A stretch of 64,000 nucleotides of DNA, taken from contig NZ_CP048882.1 in assembly GCF_015910445.1 (NCBI RefSeq), forward strand, positions 2,604,001 to 2,668,000, read 5' to 3'. A model generated the notes under the pieces. The model made no database searches and was not told the origin of the DNA. It saw only the letters and a program-made list of their open reading frames with translations. Positions 1 to 8,930 of this stretch are shown one piece after another; within the stretch, counting starts at the first letter, position 1; each line of letters begins with the position of its first letter. Position numbers and translations under genes: made by a program. The stretch comes from Streptomyces bathyalis. Lineage in GTDB: Bacteria; Actinomycetota; Actinomycetes; Streptomycetales; Streptomycetaceae.

Positions 1-1605
1 GCCAGCTACCTGGACATGGACAAGGTCCTGAAGGCCGCGGCCGATTCGGGTGCCGACGCGGTGCACCCCGGCTACGGATTCCTCTCCGAGAACGCCGACT
101 TCGCACAGGCCGTGCTCGACGCGAACCTGACCTGGATCGGCCCGCCGCCGGACGCGATCCGCTCCCTCGGCGACAAGGTCGCAGCGAGGCACATCGCGGA
201 ACGTGCCGGTGCGCCGCTGGTCGCCGGCACGAAGGACCCCGTCTCGGGTGCGGCGGAGGTCGTGGCCTTCGCCGAGGAGAACGGGCTGCCCATCGCCATC
301 AAGGCGGCGTTCGGCGGCGGCGGCCGCGGCCTGAAGGTCGCGCGCTCCCTGGACGAGGTCGAGGAGCTCTACGAGTCGGCGGTGCGCGAGGCGGTGGCCG
401 CGTTCGGACGCGGCGAGTGCTTCGTCGAGCGCTATCTGGACCGTCCGCGGCACGTGGAGACGCAGTGCCTGGCCGACAAGCACGGCAACGTCGTGGTGGT
501 CTCCACGCGTGACTGCTCTCTGCAGCGGCGCCACCAGAAGCTGGTCGAGGAGGCGCCCGCGCCCTTCCTCACCGACCAGCAGAACGCGGAGCTGTACCGC
601 GCGTCGAAGGCCATCCTGAAGGAGGCGGGCTACTCCGGCGCCGGCACCTGTGAGTTCCTCGTCGGCCAGGACGGCACGATCTCCTTCCTCGAGGTCAACA
701 CCCGTCTGCAGGTGGAGCACCCGGTGACCGAGGAGGTCACCGGCATCGACCTGGTGCGCGAGATGTTCCGCATCGCCGACGGCGAGACGCTGGACTACCA
801 CGACCCGCAACTGCGCGGTCACTCCTTCGAGTTCCGCATCAACGGCGAGGACCCGGGCCGCAACTTCCTTCCCGCGCCCGGCACCGTGACCACCTTCGAT
901 GCGCCCGGCGGCCCCGGCGTGCGGCTGGACGCGGGTGTCGAGTCCGGCAGCGTCATCGGCCCGGCCTGGGACTCGCTGCTGGCCAAGCTCATCGTCACCG
1001 GAGCCACGCGGCAGCAGGCCCTTGAGCGGGCCGCACGCGCGCTGGAGGAGTTCACCGTCGAGGGCATGGCCACCGCGCTGCCCTTCCACCGCGTCGTGGT
1101 GCGGGACCCGGCCTTCGCGCCGGAGGTCAACGGCCGCTCGGGCACCCCCTTCGACGTCCACACCCGGTGGATCGAGACGGAGTTCGTCAACGAGATCAAG
1201 CCGTTCACCGCTCCGGGCACGGACGCCGAGGAGGACGAGGGCACCCGCGAGACCGTCGTCGTCGAGGTCGGCGGCAAGCGGCTGGAGGTCTCACTGCCCT
1301 CCTCGCTGGGCGTGACGGCGGCACCGGCCGGCGGCGGCAGCAAGAAGCCCAAGCGCAAGGCGTCCAAGAAGGCCGGCAGCGCCGCCTCCGGTGACGCGCT
1401 CGCCTCCCCGATGCAGGGCACGATCGTCAAGGTCGCGGTGGAGGAGGGACAGCACGTCGAGGAAGGCGAACTCGTCGTCGTGCTGGAGGCGATGAAGATG
1501 GAACAGCCCCTCAACGCGCACCGCTCCGGCACCATCAAGGACCTGCACGCGGAGATCGGCGGCTCGCTCTCGGCGGGCACCGTCATCTGCGAGATCAAGG
1601 ACTGA
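1..1605 (+). CDS. accA2: Acetyl/propionyl-CoA carboxylase alpha subunit (biotin carboxylase + BCCP), 5' partial
   Basis: Biotin-dependent acyl-CoA carboxylase alpha chain: it carboxylates biotin with ATP and bicarbonate, and a separate beta subunit passes the CO2 to acetyl- or propionyl-CoA. The frame is open to base 1, so the true start lies upstream; 534 residues are visible of the roughly 590 usual in Streptomyces. The ATP-grasp biotin carboxylase comes first, with the glycine-rich loop FGGGGRGLK near visible residue 105 and [14 protein letters not shown] near 235. A Lys/Ala-rich linker ([13 protein letters not shown]) follows, then a C-terminal biotinyl domain with biotin lysine motif EAMKMEQP. 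This is the short actinobacterial AccA layout rather than a long pyruvate carboxylase. The symbol rests on recalled synteny with S. coelicolor. The gene ends before two hairpins shared with the convergent regulator. Confidence 0.95.
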   Translation, partial: ASYLDMDKVLKAAADSGADAVHPGYGFLSENADFAQAVLDANLTWIGPPPDAIRSLGDKVAARHIAERAGAPLVAGTKDPVSGAAEVVAFAEENGLPIAIKAAFGGGGRGLKVARSLDEVEELYESAVREAVAAFGRGECFVERYLDRPRHVETQCLADKHGNVVVVSTRDCSLQRRHQKLVEEAPAPFLTDQQNAELYRASKAILKEAGYSGAGTCEFLVGQDGTISFLEVNTRLQVEHPVTEEVTGIDLVREMFRIADGETLDYHDPQLRGHSFEFRINGEDPGRNFLPAPGTVTTFDAPGGPGVRLDAGVESGSVIGPAWDSLLAKLIVTGATRQQALERAARALEEFTVEGMATALPFHRVVVRDPAFAPEVNGRSGTPFDVHTRWIETEFVNEIKPFTAPGTDAEEDEGTRETVVVEVGGKRLEVSLPSSLGVTAAPAGGGSKKPKRKASKKAGSAASGDALASPMQGTIVKVAVEEGQHVEEGELVVVLEAMKMEQPLNAHRSGTIKDLHAEIGGSLSAGTVICEIKD

Positions 1606-1642
1606 AGGGCAGAGGCCGCGGACCGTACGGCTGAGCGTCGTA

Positions 1643-1673
1643 CGGGCTCAGCACCGGGCCCGTGCTGAGCCCG
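1643..1673. terminator. Hairpin 1 of a tandem pair after accA2
   Basis: A 12-bp perfect stem (CGGGCTCAGCAC with its complement) around a 7-base loop lies 38 bases after the carboxylase stop. It is the first of two adjacent hairpins between convergent genes. Confidence 0.6.
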
Positions 1674-1675
1674 AA

Positions 1676-1719
1676 CGGATGCGCCCGCCGTCCCTGTTGA
1701 GGGACGGCGGGCGCATCCG
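1676..1719. terminator. 20-bp perfect hairpin, bidirectional terminator
   Basis: A perfect 20-bp stem closes a GTTG loop, between the carboxylase stop and the stop of the convergent DeoR gene. It has no U-tract, as is usual for Streptomyces terminators. Symmetry and position suit termination from both sides. Confidence 0.85.
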
Positions 1720-1733
1720 TGTCCAGGAGCCCC

Positions 1734-2744
1734 TCAGCGCCGCCTGGGGGCCAGGTCCGCCACCCGGTTCCCGACGGGCGACTGCTCGGGCAGCGCGGGC
1801 GCACTGCGCAGCTGCGACGGCTGGGAACCGCCGCCGCCCGGCGGGATGTTGCGCCGCTGGCCCGGCATCGGCACGTCCCGGCGACCCTGCCCCTTCTCGC
1901 CCCCGGAGCCGCGTCCGCCCGAGCCCTGCACGGGGCCCGGCGCCTCGGCGGCACCTGCCGGGGTCATGCCGGCGACGGTGATCTGCACGCCCTGGTCGGC
2001 CAGCGCCTGCAACTCGGTGCCGGCGCGGTCGTCCTGGGGCGGCGGCTTGTCCGTCACCAGGCGCGTCATCACGTCCGTGGGGACGGTCTGGAACATCGTG
2101 TCGGTGCCGAGCTTCGTGTGATCGGCCAGGACCACGACCTCCGCCGCGGCCTGCACCAGCGCCCTGTCCACGCTCGCCGAGAGCATGTTGGACGTGGAGA
2201 GTCCTCGCTCGGCAGTGAGCCCGCTGCCGGAGAGGAAGGCCCGTGATACACGGAGCCCCTGGAGGGACTGTTCGGCGCCACTGCCGACCAGCGCGTAGTT
2301 CGAGCCGCGCAGCGTGCCCCCCGTCATCACGACCTCGACGCGGTTGGCGTGGGCCAACGCCTGTGCCACGAGCAGGGAGTTGGTCACGACGGTCAGACCC
2401 GGCACGCGGGCCAGTCTCCGGGCCAACTCCTGCGTGGTCGTCCCGGCGCCGACGACGATGGCCTCGCCCTCCTCGACGAGGCCCGCGGCGAGATCGGCGA
2501 TGGCCGTCTTCTCCGCCGTGGCCATGTGGGACTTCTGCGGGAATCCGGTCTCACGGGTGAATCCACCGGGCAGGACGGCGCCGCCGTGCCGGCGGTCCAG
2601 CAGCCCTTCTGCCTCCAGAGCACGTACGTCACGGCGCACGGTCACTTCGGAGGTCTGGACGACGCGGGCGAGCTCTCGGAGCGACACGGCTCCGTTGGCG
2701 CGCACCATTTCCAGGATCAATTGGCGACGTTCTGCAGCGAACAC
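1734..2744 (-). CDS. DeoR-family transcriptional regulator
   Basis: Repressor of the DeoR/GlpR class, 336 residues. The N-terminal winged HTH (residues 1-57) has the family signature: SLRELARVVQTSEVTVRRD followed by LEAEGLLDRRHGGA. The effector domain (about 75-240) is a DeoRC sugar-phosphate-binding fold with GAGTTTQELARRL and VVTNSLLVAQAL. The last ~95 residues are a Gly/Pro/Arg-rich tail absent from typical ~255-residue members. The upstream region is AT-rich for this genome and contains the small palindrome CTGCTTTCAGCAG at 2772-2784, a possible autoregulatory site. It lies near nucleoside genes whose promoters share a palindrome, so it is one candidate for their regulator; an unlinked LacI-type protein would fit the CG-centred site equally well. 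Confidence 0.9.
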   Translation of the reverse strand: MFAAERRQLILEMVRANGAVSLRELARVVQTSEVTVRRDVRALEAEGLLDRRHGGAVLPGGFTRETGFPQKSHMATAEKTAIADLAAGLVEEGEAIVVGAGTTTQELARRLARVPGLTVVTNSLLVAQALAHANRVEVVMTGGTLRGSNYALVGSGAEQSLQGLRVSRAFLSGSGLTAERGLSTSNMLSASVDRALVQAAAEVVVLADHTKLGTDTMFQTVPTDVMTRLVTDKPPPQDDRAGTELQALADQGVQITVAGMTPAGAAEAPGPVQGSGGRGSGGEKGQGRRDVPMPGQRRNIPPGGGGSQPSQLRSAPALPEQSPVGNRVADLAPRRR

Positions 2745-2864
2745 GGAACTGACAGTAACCCCAACGACCGTCTGCTTTCAGCAGTTTTCGTCGATTTTTG
2801 GAAGTTGTCCGTAGCTGTACTTGCCGCGTGATATAGACACAACTGGACGAACCTGCCAGCCGGT

Positions 2865-4325
2865 TCAGTCGTCCTGGGCCGTCTTCCGCGTGTGCAGTTG
2901 CCGCGCGACCTCGCCGATCGAGCCGGTCAGCGAGGGGTACACGGTGAAGGAGTTCGCGATCTGCCCCACCGTCAGGTTGTTGTCGACCGCGACCGACAGC
3001 GGGTGGATCAGCTCGCTCGCACGCGGCGCGACGACGACACCGCCCACGACGATGCCCGTGCCCGGTCGGCAGAACAGCTTCACGAACCCGTCCCGGATGC
3101 CCTGCATCTTCGCCCGCGGGTTCCGCAGCAGCGGAAGCTTGACGGACCAGGCGTCCATCCGGCCGCTGTCCACGTCGGCCTGGCTGTAGCCGACGGTGGC
3201 GATCTCGGGGTCGGTGAAGACGTTCGCCGAGACCGCCTTCAGGTTCAGCGGGGTGACCGTCTCCCCGAGGAAGTGGTACATCGCGATCCGGCCCTGCATC
3301 GCCGCGACCGACGCGAGCGCGAAGACACCGGTGCAGTCACCCGCCGCGTAGACGCCCGGCGCGGACGTGCGGGAGACCTTGTCGGTCCAGATGTGGCCCG
3401 AGTCCTTCAGCCGGACCCCGGCCTCCTCCAGGCCCATGTCGGCCGTGTTGGGGATCGCGCCGACGGCGACGAGGCAGTGGCTTCCCGTGATCGTGCGGCC
3501 GTCCTGCAGCTCCACCTCGACCTTGTCGCCGACGCGCCTCGCTGAGGCCGCGCGGGAACGCGCCATCACGTTCATGCCGCGGCGCCGGAAGACGTCCTCC
3601 AGCACGGCGGCCGCGTCCGGGTCCTCACCGGGCAGCACCCGGTCCCGCGACGAGACGAGCGTGACGTTCGAGCCCAACGCCCGGTAGGCGCCCGCGAATT
3701 CGGCGCCCGTGACGCCCGAGCCGACCACGATCAGCTCCTCGGGCAGCTCCTCCAGGTCGTACAGCTGCTTCCAGTTGAGGATCCGCTCGCCGTCCGGCTG
3801 CGCGTCCGGGATCTCACGGGGGTGCCCGCCGGTCGCGACCAGCACGGCGTCGGCGGCGAGCCGCTCCTCGGCCTCACCGGCCGCGTCACCGGTCGGCGTG
3901 ACGACGACCTCGCGCGAACCGTCCGGCCCCCGCGACGGCTCCAGTCGGCCGAGGCCGCGCATCACTCGCACGCCCGCACGCGTCACGGAGGCGACGATGT
4001 CGTGCGACTGCGCGAGCGCGAGCCGCTTCACCCTGCGGTTGACCTTGCCGAGGTCGACGCCCACGACACGGGCGGGGTCGTCCGGATCGTGGGTGCTGTC
4101 CTCGACGCGGATGCCGAGCTCCTCGTACGAGGAGTCGAAGTTCGTCATGACCTCGGCCGTGGCGATGAGGGTCTTGGAGGGCACACAGTCGGTCAGTACC
4201 GACGCGCCTCCCAGACCGTCGCAGTCCACGACGGTCACTTCGGCGCCGAGCTGCGCCGCCACGAGGGCGGCTTCATAGCCGCCGGGTCCGCCACCAATGA
4301 TCACGATCCGAGTCACATGCTCCAT
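2865..4325 (-). CDS. NAD(P)H-quinone dehydrogenase, LpdA-type flavoprotein
   Basis: Pyridine-nucleotide-disulfide oxidoreductase fold of 486 residues. The FAD-binding motif GGGPGGYEAALVAAQLGAE is at the N-terminus, the NAD-binding segment VVGSGVTGAEFAGAY is central, the second FAD motif is GVYAAGDCTGVF, and a dimerisation domain ends the protein. The redox-disulfide region reads GGASVLTDCVPSK: the first Cys of the dihydrolipoamide dehydrogenase CxxxxC pair is Ser, and the usual C-terminal HxxxxE dyad is not visible. It should therefore not be a lipoamide dehydrogenase. This matches the mycobacterial LpdA group, described as NAD(P)H:quinone reductases. The ATG at 4325 gives MEHVTRIVIIGGG; a GTG nine bases downstream, with GGAG just before it, is an alternative start. 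Confidence 0.88.
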   Translation of the reverse strand: MEHVTRIVIIGGGPGGYEAALVAAQLGAEVTVVDCDGLGGASVLTDCVPSKTLIATAEVMTNFDSSYEELGIRVEDSTHDPDDPARVVGVDLGKVNRRVKRLALAQSHDIVASVTRAGVRVMRGLGRLEPSRGPDGSREVVVTPTGDAAGEAEERLAADAVLVATGGHPREIPDAQPDGERILNWKQLYDLEELPEELIVVGSGVTGAEFAGAYRALGSNVTLVSSRDRVLPGEDPDAAAVLEDVFRRRGMNVMARSRAASARRVGDKVEVELQDGRTITGSHCLVAVGAIPNTADMGLEEAGVRLKDSGHIWTDKVSRTSAPGVYAAGDCTGVFALASVAAMQGRIAMYHFLGETVTPLNLKAVSANVFTDPEIATVGYSQADVDSGRMDAWSVKLPLLRNPRAKMQGIRDGFVKLFCRPGTGIVVGGVVVAPRASELIHPLSVAVDNNLTVGQIANSFTVYPSLTGSIGEVARQLHTRKTAQDD

Positions 4326-4454
4326 TGTCCCGCACATGCTTGCGGGTGCGTGCCGCACCCCCGCACGGGCAGGGCACTCCGATGTGCCGGAGCAGACCAG
4401 CGCCACCCTCCAGCCACCACCGCCGCGACGACCGACTCCCGTACCCTCGTCGTC

Positions 4455-4892
4455 ATGTCCCTCTACGCCGCTTACGCCGCGAACCTCGACGCGCGGCTGA
4501 TGTCGCGCCGAGCTCCGCACTCACCTCTGCGCGGCACAGGCTGGGTCACCGACTGGCGCCTGACATTCGGCGGCGAGCAGATGGGCTGGGAGGGTGCGCT
4601 GGCGACCGTCGTCGAGGCGCCGGTCGCGCAGGTCTTCGTGGCGCTGTACGACATCGCGCCCATGGACGAGGAGGCCCTGGACCGGTGGGAGGGCGTCGGC
4701 ATGGGCATCTACCGGCGCACGAAGCTCCGCGTCCACACGCTGGACGGCGAGACGACGGCCTGGTGCTACGTCCTCAACGGCTACGAGGGCGGCCTGCCCT
4801 CGGCCCGCTACCTGGGCGACATCGCGGACGCGGCGGAATCAGCGGGCGCACCCCACGACTACGTGATGGAAATCCGCAAACGGCCCTGTTAG
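4455..4892 (+). CDS. Gamma-glutamylcyclotransferase-like (GGCT fold) protein
   Basis: Small cytoplasmic protein of 145 residues. The N-terminus SLYAAYAANLDARLMSRR resembles the substrate-loop motif of the GGCT/AIG2-like fold (usually YFAYGSNL), and the middle FVALYDIAPMDEEALDRWEG resembles the family's LYxLxxxDxxxLDxxEG strand and helix. The exact substrate cannot be read from the sequence. No good Shine-Dalgarno is seen; a TACCCT hexamer lies 7 bases before the ATG, so the transcript may be leaderless. It is divergent from the quinone reductase across 129 bases. Confidence 0.75.
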   Translation: MSLYAAYAANLDARLMSRRAPHSPLRGTGWVTDWRLTFGGEQMGWEGALATVVEAPVAQVFVALYDIAPMDEEALDRWEGVGMGIYRRTKLRVHTLDGETTAWCYVLNGYEGGLPSARYLGDIADAAESAGAPHDYVMEIRKRPC

Positions 4893-4999
4893 GGGCGCGG
4901 TCGGTCGTGCGCCTCGGGTTTGTGCGTGGTGGTTGCCGGTGTGCGCAGTCGGTTCGTGGGTGGTGCGGGTGCGGGCCGTTCCGGGGGCGGCCCCGGGGC
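4893..4999. repeat. GC-rich outer flank of dispersed element copy A
   Basis: A G/T-rich stretch with repeated GTGCGTGGTGG- and GGTTCGTGGGTGG-type words lies between the GGCT stop and element copy A. It is the reverse-orientation counterpart of the tandem 56-base units seen beside copy C. No gene is supported here. Confidence 0.5.
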
Positions 5000-5460
5000 G
5001 GCATGATTTACGGCCGACCCACGGAACCAGTTCCGTGAGCTCTGTGTCGGCACAAATCACTTCCCCACGCTTCGCTGGGGAGACCCCAATGGCCCCGGAA
5101 CCATCCCCCTTCACGACCCACACCCTCCTGCCGTCTCGCGGCTGCGCCTCTCGTACCGGTACGCCGTCGTCCGGTGGGCCGGACTGCCCACCGCGGCTTC
5201 CAGCCGGTGGCCTCCTCCAGCCGCTCGCCGAGTCGCGATGGTGCAACTCGTCTGCCATGGGGGCTGGTTCGCCGATGACGACGTTGGCCGGGCCCGGGCC
5301 GGAGGGGAGGCTACGGATCTCCTGGTCCCACCGGGGGAGAGTCGCTGAACGACGCGGAGGGGGCGGGGCGCGCAGGGGGGCTTGGGCCGGGCTTAAACGT
5401 GATTTGTGGCCGATGCGCACCTTGCGATCTGGTTCCCAGTGGTCGGCCGTAAATCATGCC
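5000..5460 (-). repeat. Dispersed intergenic element, copy A (inverted relative to B and C)
   Basis: A 461-base unit beginning GGCATGATTTACGGCCGACC and ending in the complementary sequence. The inverted-repeat similarity continues imperfectly for about 60 bases into each end through blocks GGAACCAG and TCGGCACAAATCAC. Inside each end, TGATTTACGGCCGA can pair with the downstream TCGGC-ACAAATCA block, giving a hairpin at both termini. The interior matches copies B and C in reverse complement. Short reading frames inside differ in frame between copies, so it looks non-coding. No transposase is present. Best described as MITE-like or structured repeat DNA of unknown role. Confidence 0.8.
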
Positions 5461-5570
5461 GCCCGGACATGCCCCCCGGAGCGGCACGCCCCCGCCACCC
5501 AAGACGGACCGATGGCGAACCCGGCCACCCCAAGGGGCCACCCGGACCCCGGACCGACCCCCGGGACCCT

Positions 5571-5582
5571 CTACGCGCGTAG
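5571..5582. promoter_or_regulatory. Nucleoside-regulon palindrome, site 1 (purine phosphorylase promoter)
   Basis: Perfect 12-bp palindrome CTACGCGCGTAG. The start codon is at 5607 and a TACGCT -10 hexamer at 5595-5600 lies 6 bases before it, so the palindrome falls in the -35/spacer zone where a repressor would block RNA polymerase. The same palindrome occurs at deoC, add and the BMP gene. Confidence 0.75.
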
Positions 5583-5606
5583 GCTCGAAACCGCTACGCT
5601 CATCGC

Positions 5607-6425
5607 GTGAACGAATCAGCCTCGAACACCGCCGACGATCCGTACCGTTCCGCCGATTCCGCCGCCGCGCGGCTTCGGGAGTTGACCGGTACGGACAGCC
5701 ACGACGTCGTCCTCGTGATGGGCTCCGGATGGGTTCCCGCCGCGGACGCGCTCGGGGCCCCCGAGTCCGAGTTCCCGGTGACGGAGCTGCCCGGATTCCC
5801 CCCACCGGCCGTCGAGGGCCACGCAGGCACCGTGCGCTCCCATGAGCTGGGCGACAAGCGGGTGCTGGTCTTCCTCGGCCGCACCCACTTCTACGAGGGG
5901 CGCGGTGTCGCCGCCGTCACGCACGGCGTGCGTACGGCGGTTGCCGCGGGCTGCAAGACCGTCGTGCTCACGAACGGCTGCGGCGGTCTGCGCGGCGACA
6001 TGGTGCCGGGCCAGCCCGTGCTCATCAAGGATCACATCAACCTCACAGCCACCTCCCCCATCGTCGGTGCCAACTTCATCGACCTCACCGACCTGTACTC
6101 CCCCCGCCTCCGCACGCTCTGCCAGGAGGTCGATCCGTCGCTGACGGAGGGCGTCTACGTCCAGTTCCCCGGCCCTCACTACGAGACCCCCGCCGAGATC
6201 GGCATGGTCCGCGCGATCGGCGGGGACCTTGTCGGCATGTCCACCGTGCTGGAAGCGATCGCCGCCCGGGAGGCGGGCGCGGAGGTGCTCGGCATCTCGC
6301 TGGTCACCAACCTCGCGGCAGGCATGACGGGTGAACCCCTCAATCACGAGGAAGTGCTTCAGGCGGGCCGCGAGTCGGCCGCCCGCATGGGTTCGCTGCT
6401 GGCACAGGTGCTGAACCGGATGTGA
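5607..6425 (+). CDS. Purine nucleoside phosphorylase (trimeric class)
   Basis: Phosphorolysis of purine (deoxy)nucleosides to base plus (deoxy)ribose-1-phosphate. 272 residues, the size of trimeric class PNPs such as mycobacterial Rv3307. Family motifs include [14 protein letters not shown] (phosphate loop), [38 protein letters not shown], and near the end [10 protein letters not shown] followed by LNHEEVL, which lines the purine pocket. The GTG start follows a TACGCT hexamer by 6 bases with no Shine-Dalgarno, so it is probably leaderless. The palindrome just upstream links it to deoC, add and the nucleoside transporter. The phosphomutase gene follows 81 bases downstream and would use the sugar-1-phosphate product. 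Confidence 0.93.
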   Translation: MNESASNTADDPYRSADSAAARLRELTGTDSHDVVLVMGSGWVPAADALGAPESEFPVTELPGFPPPAVEGHAGTVRSHELGDKRVLVFLGRTHFYEGRGVAAVTHGVRTAVAAGCKTVVLTNGCGGLRGDMVPGQPVLIKDHINLTATSPIVGANFIDLTDLYSPRLRTLCQEVDPSLTEGVYVQFPGPHYETPAEIGMVRAIGGDLVGMSTVLEAIAAREAGAEVLGISLVTNLAAGMTGEPLNHEEVLQAGRESAARMGSLLAQVLNRM

Positions 6426-6506
6426 GCGGGCGGGCCGCCGTCACGGCAGCCCGGAACCTCCACACCGCGGGCCGCACCCGGGGACGCAGAAGAGAGAGGC
6501 AGAGCT

Positions 6507-8231
6507 GTGCAGCAGGATGTGACGGAGCTGGTCGCCCGCGCCCGGGCCTGGCAGGCCGAGGATCCCGACCCGGAGACCAGCGAGGAGCTGGCGAAGCTCA
6601 TCGAGGCCGACGGTGAGAGGGGAGGCACGGAACTGGCCGCCCGCTTCTCGGGCACCCTCCAGTTCGGTACGGCGGGGCTCCGCGGTGAGCTGGGCGCGGG
6701 ACCCATGCGGATGAACCGTTCCGTCGTGATCCGGGCCGCCGCCGGCCTCGCCGCGTATGTGCGCGAGCAGACGCCCGCGCGGAGCGGCCAGGACGGCCAG
6801 GACCGCCACGGGCTGGTCGTCATCGGCTACGACGCCCGCCACAAGAGCTACGACTTCGCCCGCGAGACGGCGTCCGTCATGACCGGCGCCGGTCTGCGGG
6901 CGGCCCTGCTGCCGCGTCCGCTGCCCACCCCCGTGCTCGCGTTCGCCATCCGCCGGCTGAGCGCCGTCGCGGGTGTGATGGTCACCGCCAGCCACAATCC
7001 GCCGCGCGACAACGGCTACAAGGTCTATCTGGGTGGGGGTTCGCAGATCGTCCCGCCGGCCGACGCCGCGATCGCCGCCAGGATCGACGCGGTCGGCCCG
7101 CTGGCCGGTGTCCCACGCCCGGAGTCGGGTTGGGACGTGCTCGGCGAGGACATCGTCGACAGCTACCTGGCCCGTACGGGCTCTGTGCTGACGGAGGGCA
7201 TGCCGCGGGACGTGCGGACCGTGCACACCGCGCTGCACGGCGTCGGCTCCAGCACGCTGCTCGCCGCCTTCCGCCGGGCGGGATTCCCCGAGCCGGTCCC
7301 GGTGCGGCGGCAGGCGGAGCCCGACCCGGACTTCCCCACCGTCTCCTTCCCCAATCCGGAGGAGCCCGGGGCCATGGATCTCGCCTTCGAGACGGCCCGT
7401 GAAACCGCGGCCACGTCCGGTCCCGTCGACCTCGTGCTCGCCAACGACCCGGACGCCGACCGCTGCGCCGTCGCCGTGCCGGACCGCGCCGCCGAGGGCG
7501 GCTGGCGCATGCTGAGCGGCGACGACGTCGGTGCGCTGCTCGCCACGCACCTCGTGCACAAGAGGGCGCGGGGCACGTTCGCCACGTCGATCGTGTCCTC
7601 CTCCCTGGTCTCGCGGATCGCACGTGCCGCGGATCTGCCGTACGAGGAGACGCTCACAGGCTTCAAGTGGCTCGCACGGGTCGACGGCCTGCGCTACGCC
7701 TTCGAGGAGGCGCTGGGGTACTGCGTCGACCCCGAAGGCGTACTCGACAAGGACGGCATCACGGCGGCGCTGCTCGTCGCCGAACTGGCAGCCGAACTCA
7801 AGCAGGCGGACCGCTCGTTGACGGATCTGCTGGACGATCTTGCCGTCGAGCACGGGCTGCATGCGACGGACCAGCTATCGGTGCGCGTCGAGGACCTCTC
7901 GCTCATCGCCTCGGCGATGGAGCGCCTGCGGGCGGCCCCGCCGGCCTCGCTCGCGGGCCTGGCCGTCGTCTCCGCGGAGGATCTGAGCGAGGGCGCCGAC
8001 CTGCTGCCGCCCACGGACGGGCTCCGGTACCAGCTGGCGGGCGACCCGGATGCGGGCGTGGAGAAGGCCCGCGTGGTGGTGCGTCCCAGCGGTACGGAGC
8101 CGAAGCTCAAGTGCTACCTGGAGGTCGTCGTCGCCGTCCGCGACCAGGCGGCACTGGCTGCGGCACGTACGGCGGCGAAGTCGGTGCTGGCCGAGCTGAA
8201 GGCGGACCTGGCAGCCGCGGCGGGCGTCTGA
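6507..8231 (+). CDS. Phospho-sugar mutase (phosphomanno/phosphopentomutase family)
   Basis: Alpha-D-phosphohexomutase superfamily enzyme, 574 residues. N-terminal GTAGLRGELGAGPMRMN, the catalytic phosphoserine loop VTASHNPPRDNGYKVY, the metal-binding loop LANDPDADRCAVAV and the C-terminal phosphate-binding VRPSGTEPKLKCYL are all intact. Annotators usually call it phosphomannomutase. Its likely partner is the purine phosphorylase directly upstream, and deoC lies 3.4 kb downstream, so interconversion of (deoxy)ribose-1- and 5-phosphate, as in the PGM2-like branch, fits the context better; this is inference. The GTG start lies in an 81-base gap after the phosphorylase with a GAGAGAGG stretch upstream, and the two probably share a transcript. 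Confidence 0.9.
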   Translation: MQQDVTELVARARAWQAEDPDPETSEELAKLIEADGERGGTELAARFSGTLQFGTAGLRGELGAGPMRMNRSVVIRAAAGLAAYVREQTPARSGQDGQDRHGLVVIGYDARHKSYDFARETASVMTGAGLRAALLPRPLPTPVLAFAIRRLSAVAGVMVTASHNPPRDNGYKVYLGGGSQIVPPADAAIAARIDAVGPLAGVPRPESGWDVLGEDIVDSYLARTGSVLTEGMPRDVRTVHTALHGVGSSTLLAAFRRAGFPEPVPVRRQAEPDPDFPTVSFPNPEEPGAMDLAFETARETAATSGPVDLVLANDPDADRCAVAVPDRAAEGGWRMLSGDDVGALLATHLVHKRARGTFATSIVSSSLVSRIARAADLPYEETLTGFKWLARVDGLRYAFEEALGYCVDPEGVLDKDGITAALLVAELAAELKQADRSLTDLLDDLAVEHGLHATDQLSVRVEDLSLIASAMERLRAAPPASLAGLAVVSAEDLSEGADLLPPTDGLRYQLAGDPDAGVEKARVVVRPSGTEPKLKCYLEVVVAVRDQAALAAARTAAKSVLAELKADLAAAAGV

Positions 8232-8298
8232 GCGAACGGCCCCGGGGCGCGAGCCCACGGGTCCGGGCGCTGCCGGTCCAGACCCCCGAGAGCTTGTC

Positions 8299-8338
8299 GT
8301 CTTCACTGGGCGCACGATATTGTGCGTCCAGTGAAGAC
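8299..8338. promoter_or_regulatory. 40-bp palindromic operator/promoter of the HTH-MNT/HEPN operon
   Basis: Two 17-base arms (GTCTTCACTGGGCGCAC and its complement with one mismatch) flank GATATT. TTGTCG at 8294-8299 and TATTGT at 8318-8323, spaced 18 bases, make a promoter inside it, and the GTG start at 8331 lies 7 bases past the -10. It is well suited to autorepression by the HTH protein encoded immediately after. Confidence 0.75.
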
Positions 8339-8930
8339 TTCACCGCCCCTCCTGCCGCTGCTGCGCTCACGGCTGCAAGGAGAACTGCTCGCCCTCGTCC
8401 TCCTGCACCCCGAGCGGGAGTACAGCCTGACCGAGCTTGCCCGTGAACTCGGGGCGTCGCACACCGCGGTGATGCGGGAGGTCAACCGCCTCGCCGAGGC
8501 CGGGGTCCTCACCTCCAGGAACGTCGGCCGCACGCGCCTGGTGGCGGTGCGTTCCGATACGCCGCTCGTGCGCCCCCTGACCGAGCTGATCGCGATGTCG
8601 TTCGGGCCCGTGCCACTGCTGACCGAGAGCCTGCGCGAGATCGACGGGGTGGAGCGGGCGTTCATCTACGGTTCCTGGGCGGCCCGTTACCTCGGCGAGC
8701 CGGGGCAGCAGCCCGCCGACGTGGACGTCTTGGTGGTCGGCAGCCCGGACCCCGACGAACTCTTCGACGCGGCCGAACGTGCGGGCCGCGACCTTCAGCG
8801 CGAGGTCAACATCCACCGCGTCACGGCGTCGTCGTGGAATTCGCCCACGAGCGACCCGTTCCTCACCAGCGTCCGCGAGCGGCCGCTGGTCGAACTCCAA
8901 CTGGATCAAGGGCAGGGGGCATCGCCATGA
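8331..8930 (+). CDS. HTH-domain minimal nucleotidyltransferase (MNT), antitoxin-like
   Basis: 199 residues in two parts. Residues ~10-80 form an ArsR/MarR-type winged HTH (EYSLTELARELGASHTAVMREVNRL). Residues ~100-195 form a Pol-beta-type nucleotidyltransferase with FIYGSW and the DVDVLVVG metal-binding pair; the third carboxylate may be in QREVNIH. In MNT-HEPN systems the nucleotidyltransferase is the antitoxin and can AMPylate the HEPN toxin; here a DNA-binding domain is fused to it. The GTG at 8331 was chosen because the -10 TATTGT sits 7 bases upstream (leaderless); an in-frame GTG at 8322 lies inside the -10 region. The ATGA overlap with the next gene supports a two-gene module. Confidence 0.85.
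   Translation: MKTSPPLLPLLRSRLQGELLALVLLHPEREYSLTELARELGASHTAVMREVNRLAEAGVLTSRNVGRTRLVAVRSDTPLVRPLTELIAMSFGPVPLLTESLREIDGVERAFIYGSWAARYLGEPGQQPADVDVLVVGSPDPDELFDAAERAGRDLQREVNIHRVTASSWNSPTSDPFLTSVRERPLVELQLDQGQGASP

Noticed and set aside
2865-4325. Naming the flavoprotein dihydrolipoamide dehydrogenase
   Set aside because: The redox disulfide is incomplete (Ser for the first Cys).
5000-5460. Calling the dispersed element an insertion sequence
   Set aside because: It is under 500 bases with no transposase frame and no clear target duplication, so only a non-autonomous or structural repeat can be supported.
4839-5604. Short frames inside dispersed element copy A that resemble annotated hypothetical proteins
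   Set aside because: Similar peptides in copies B and C occur in shifted frames and are interrupted differently, so they follow the DNA repeat rather than a protein.
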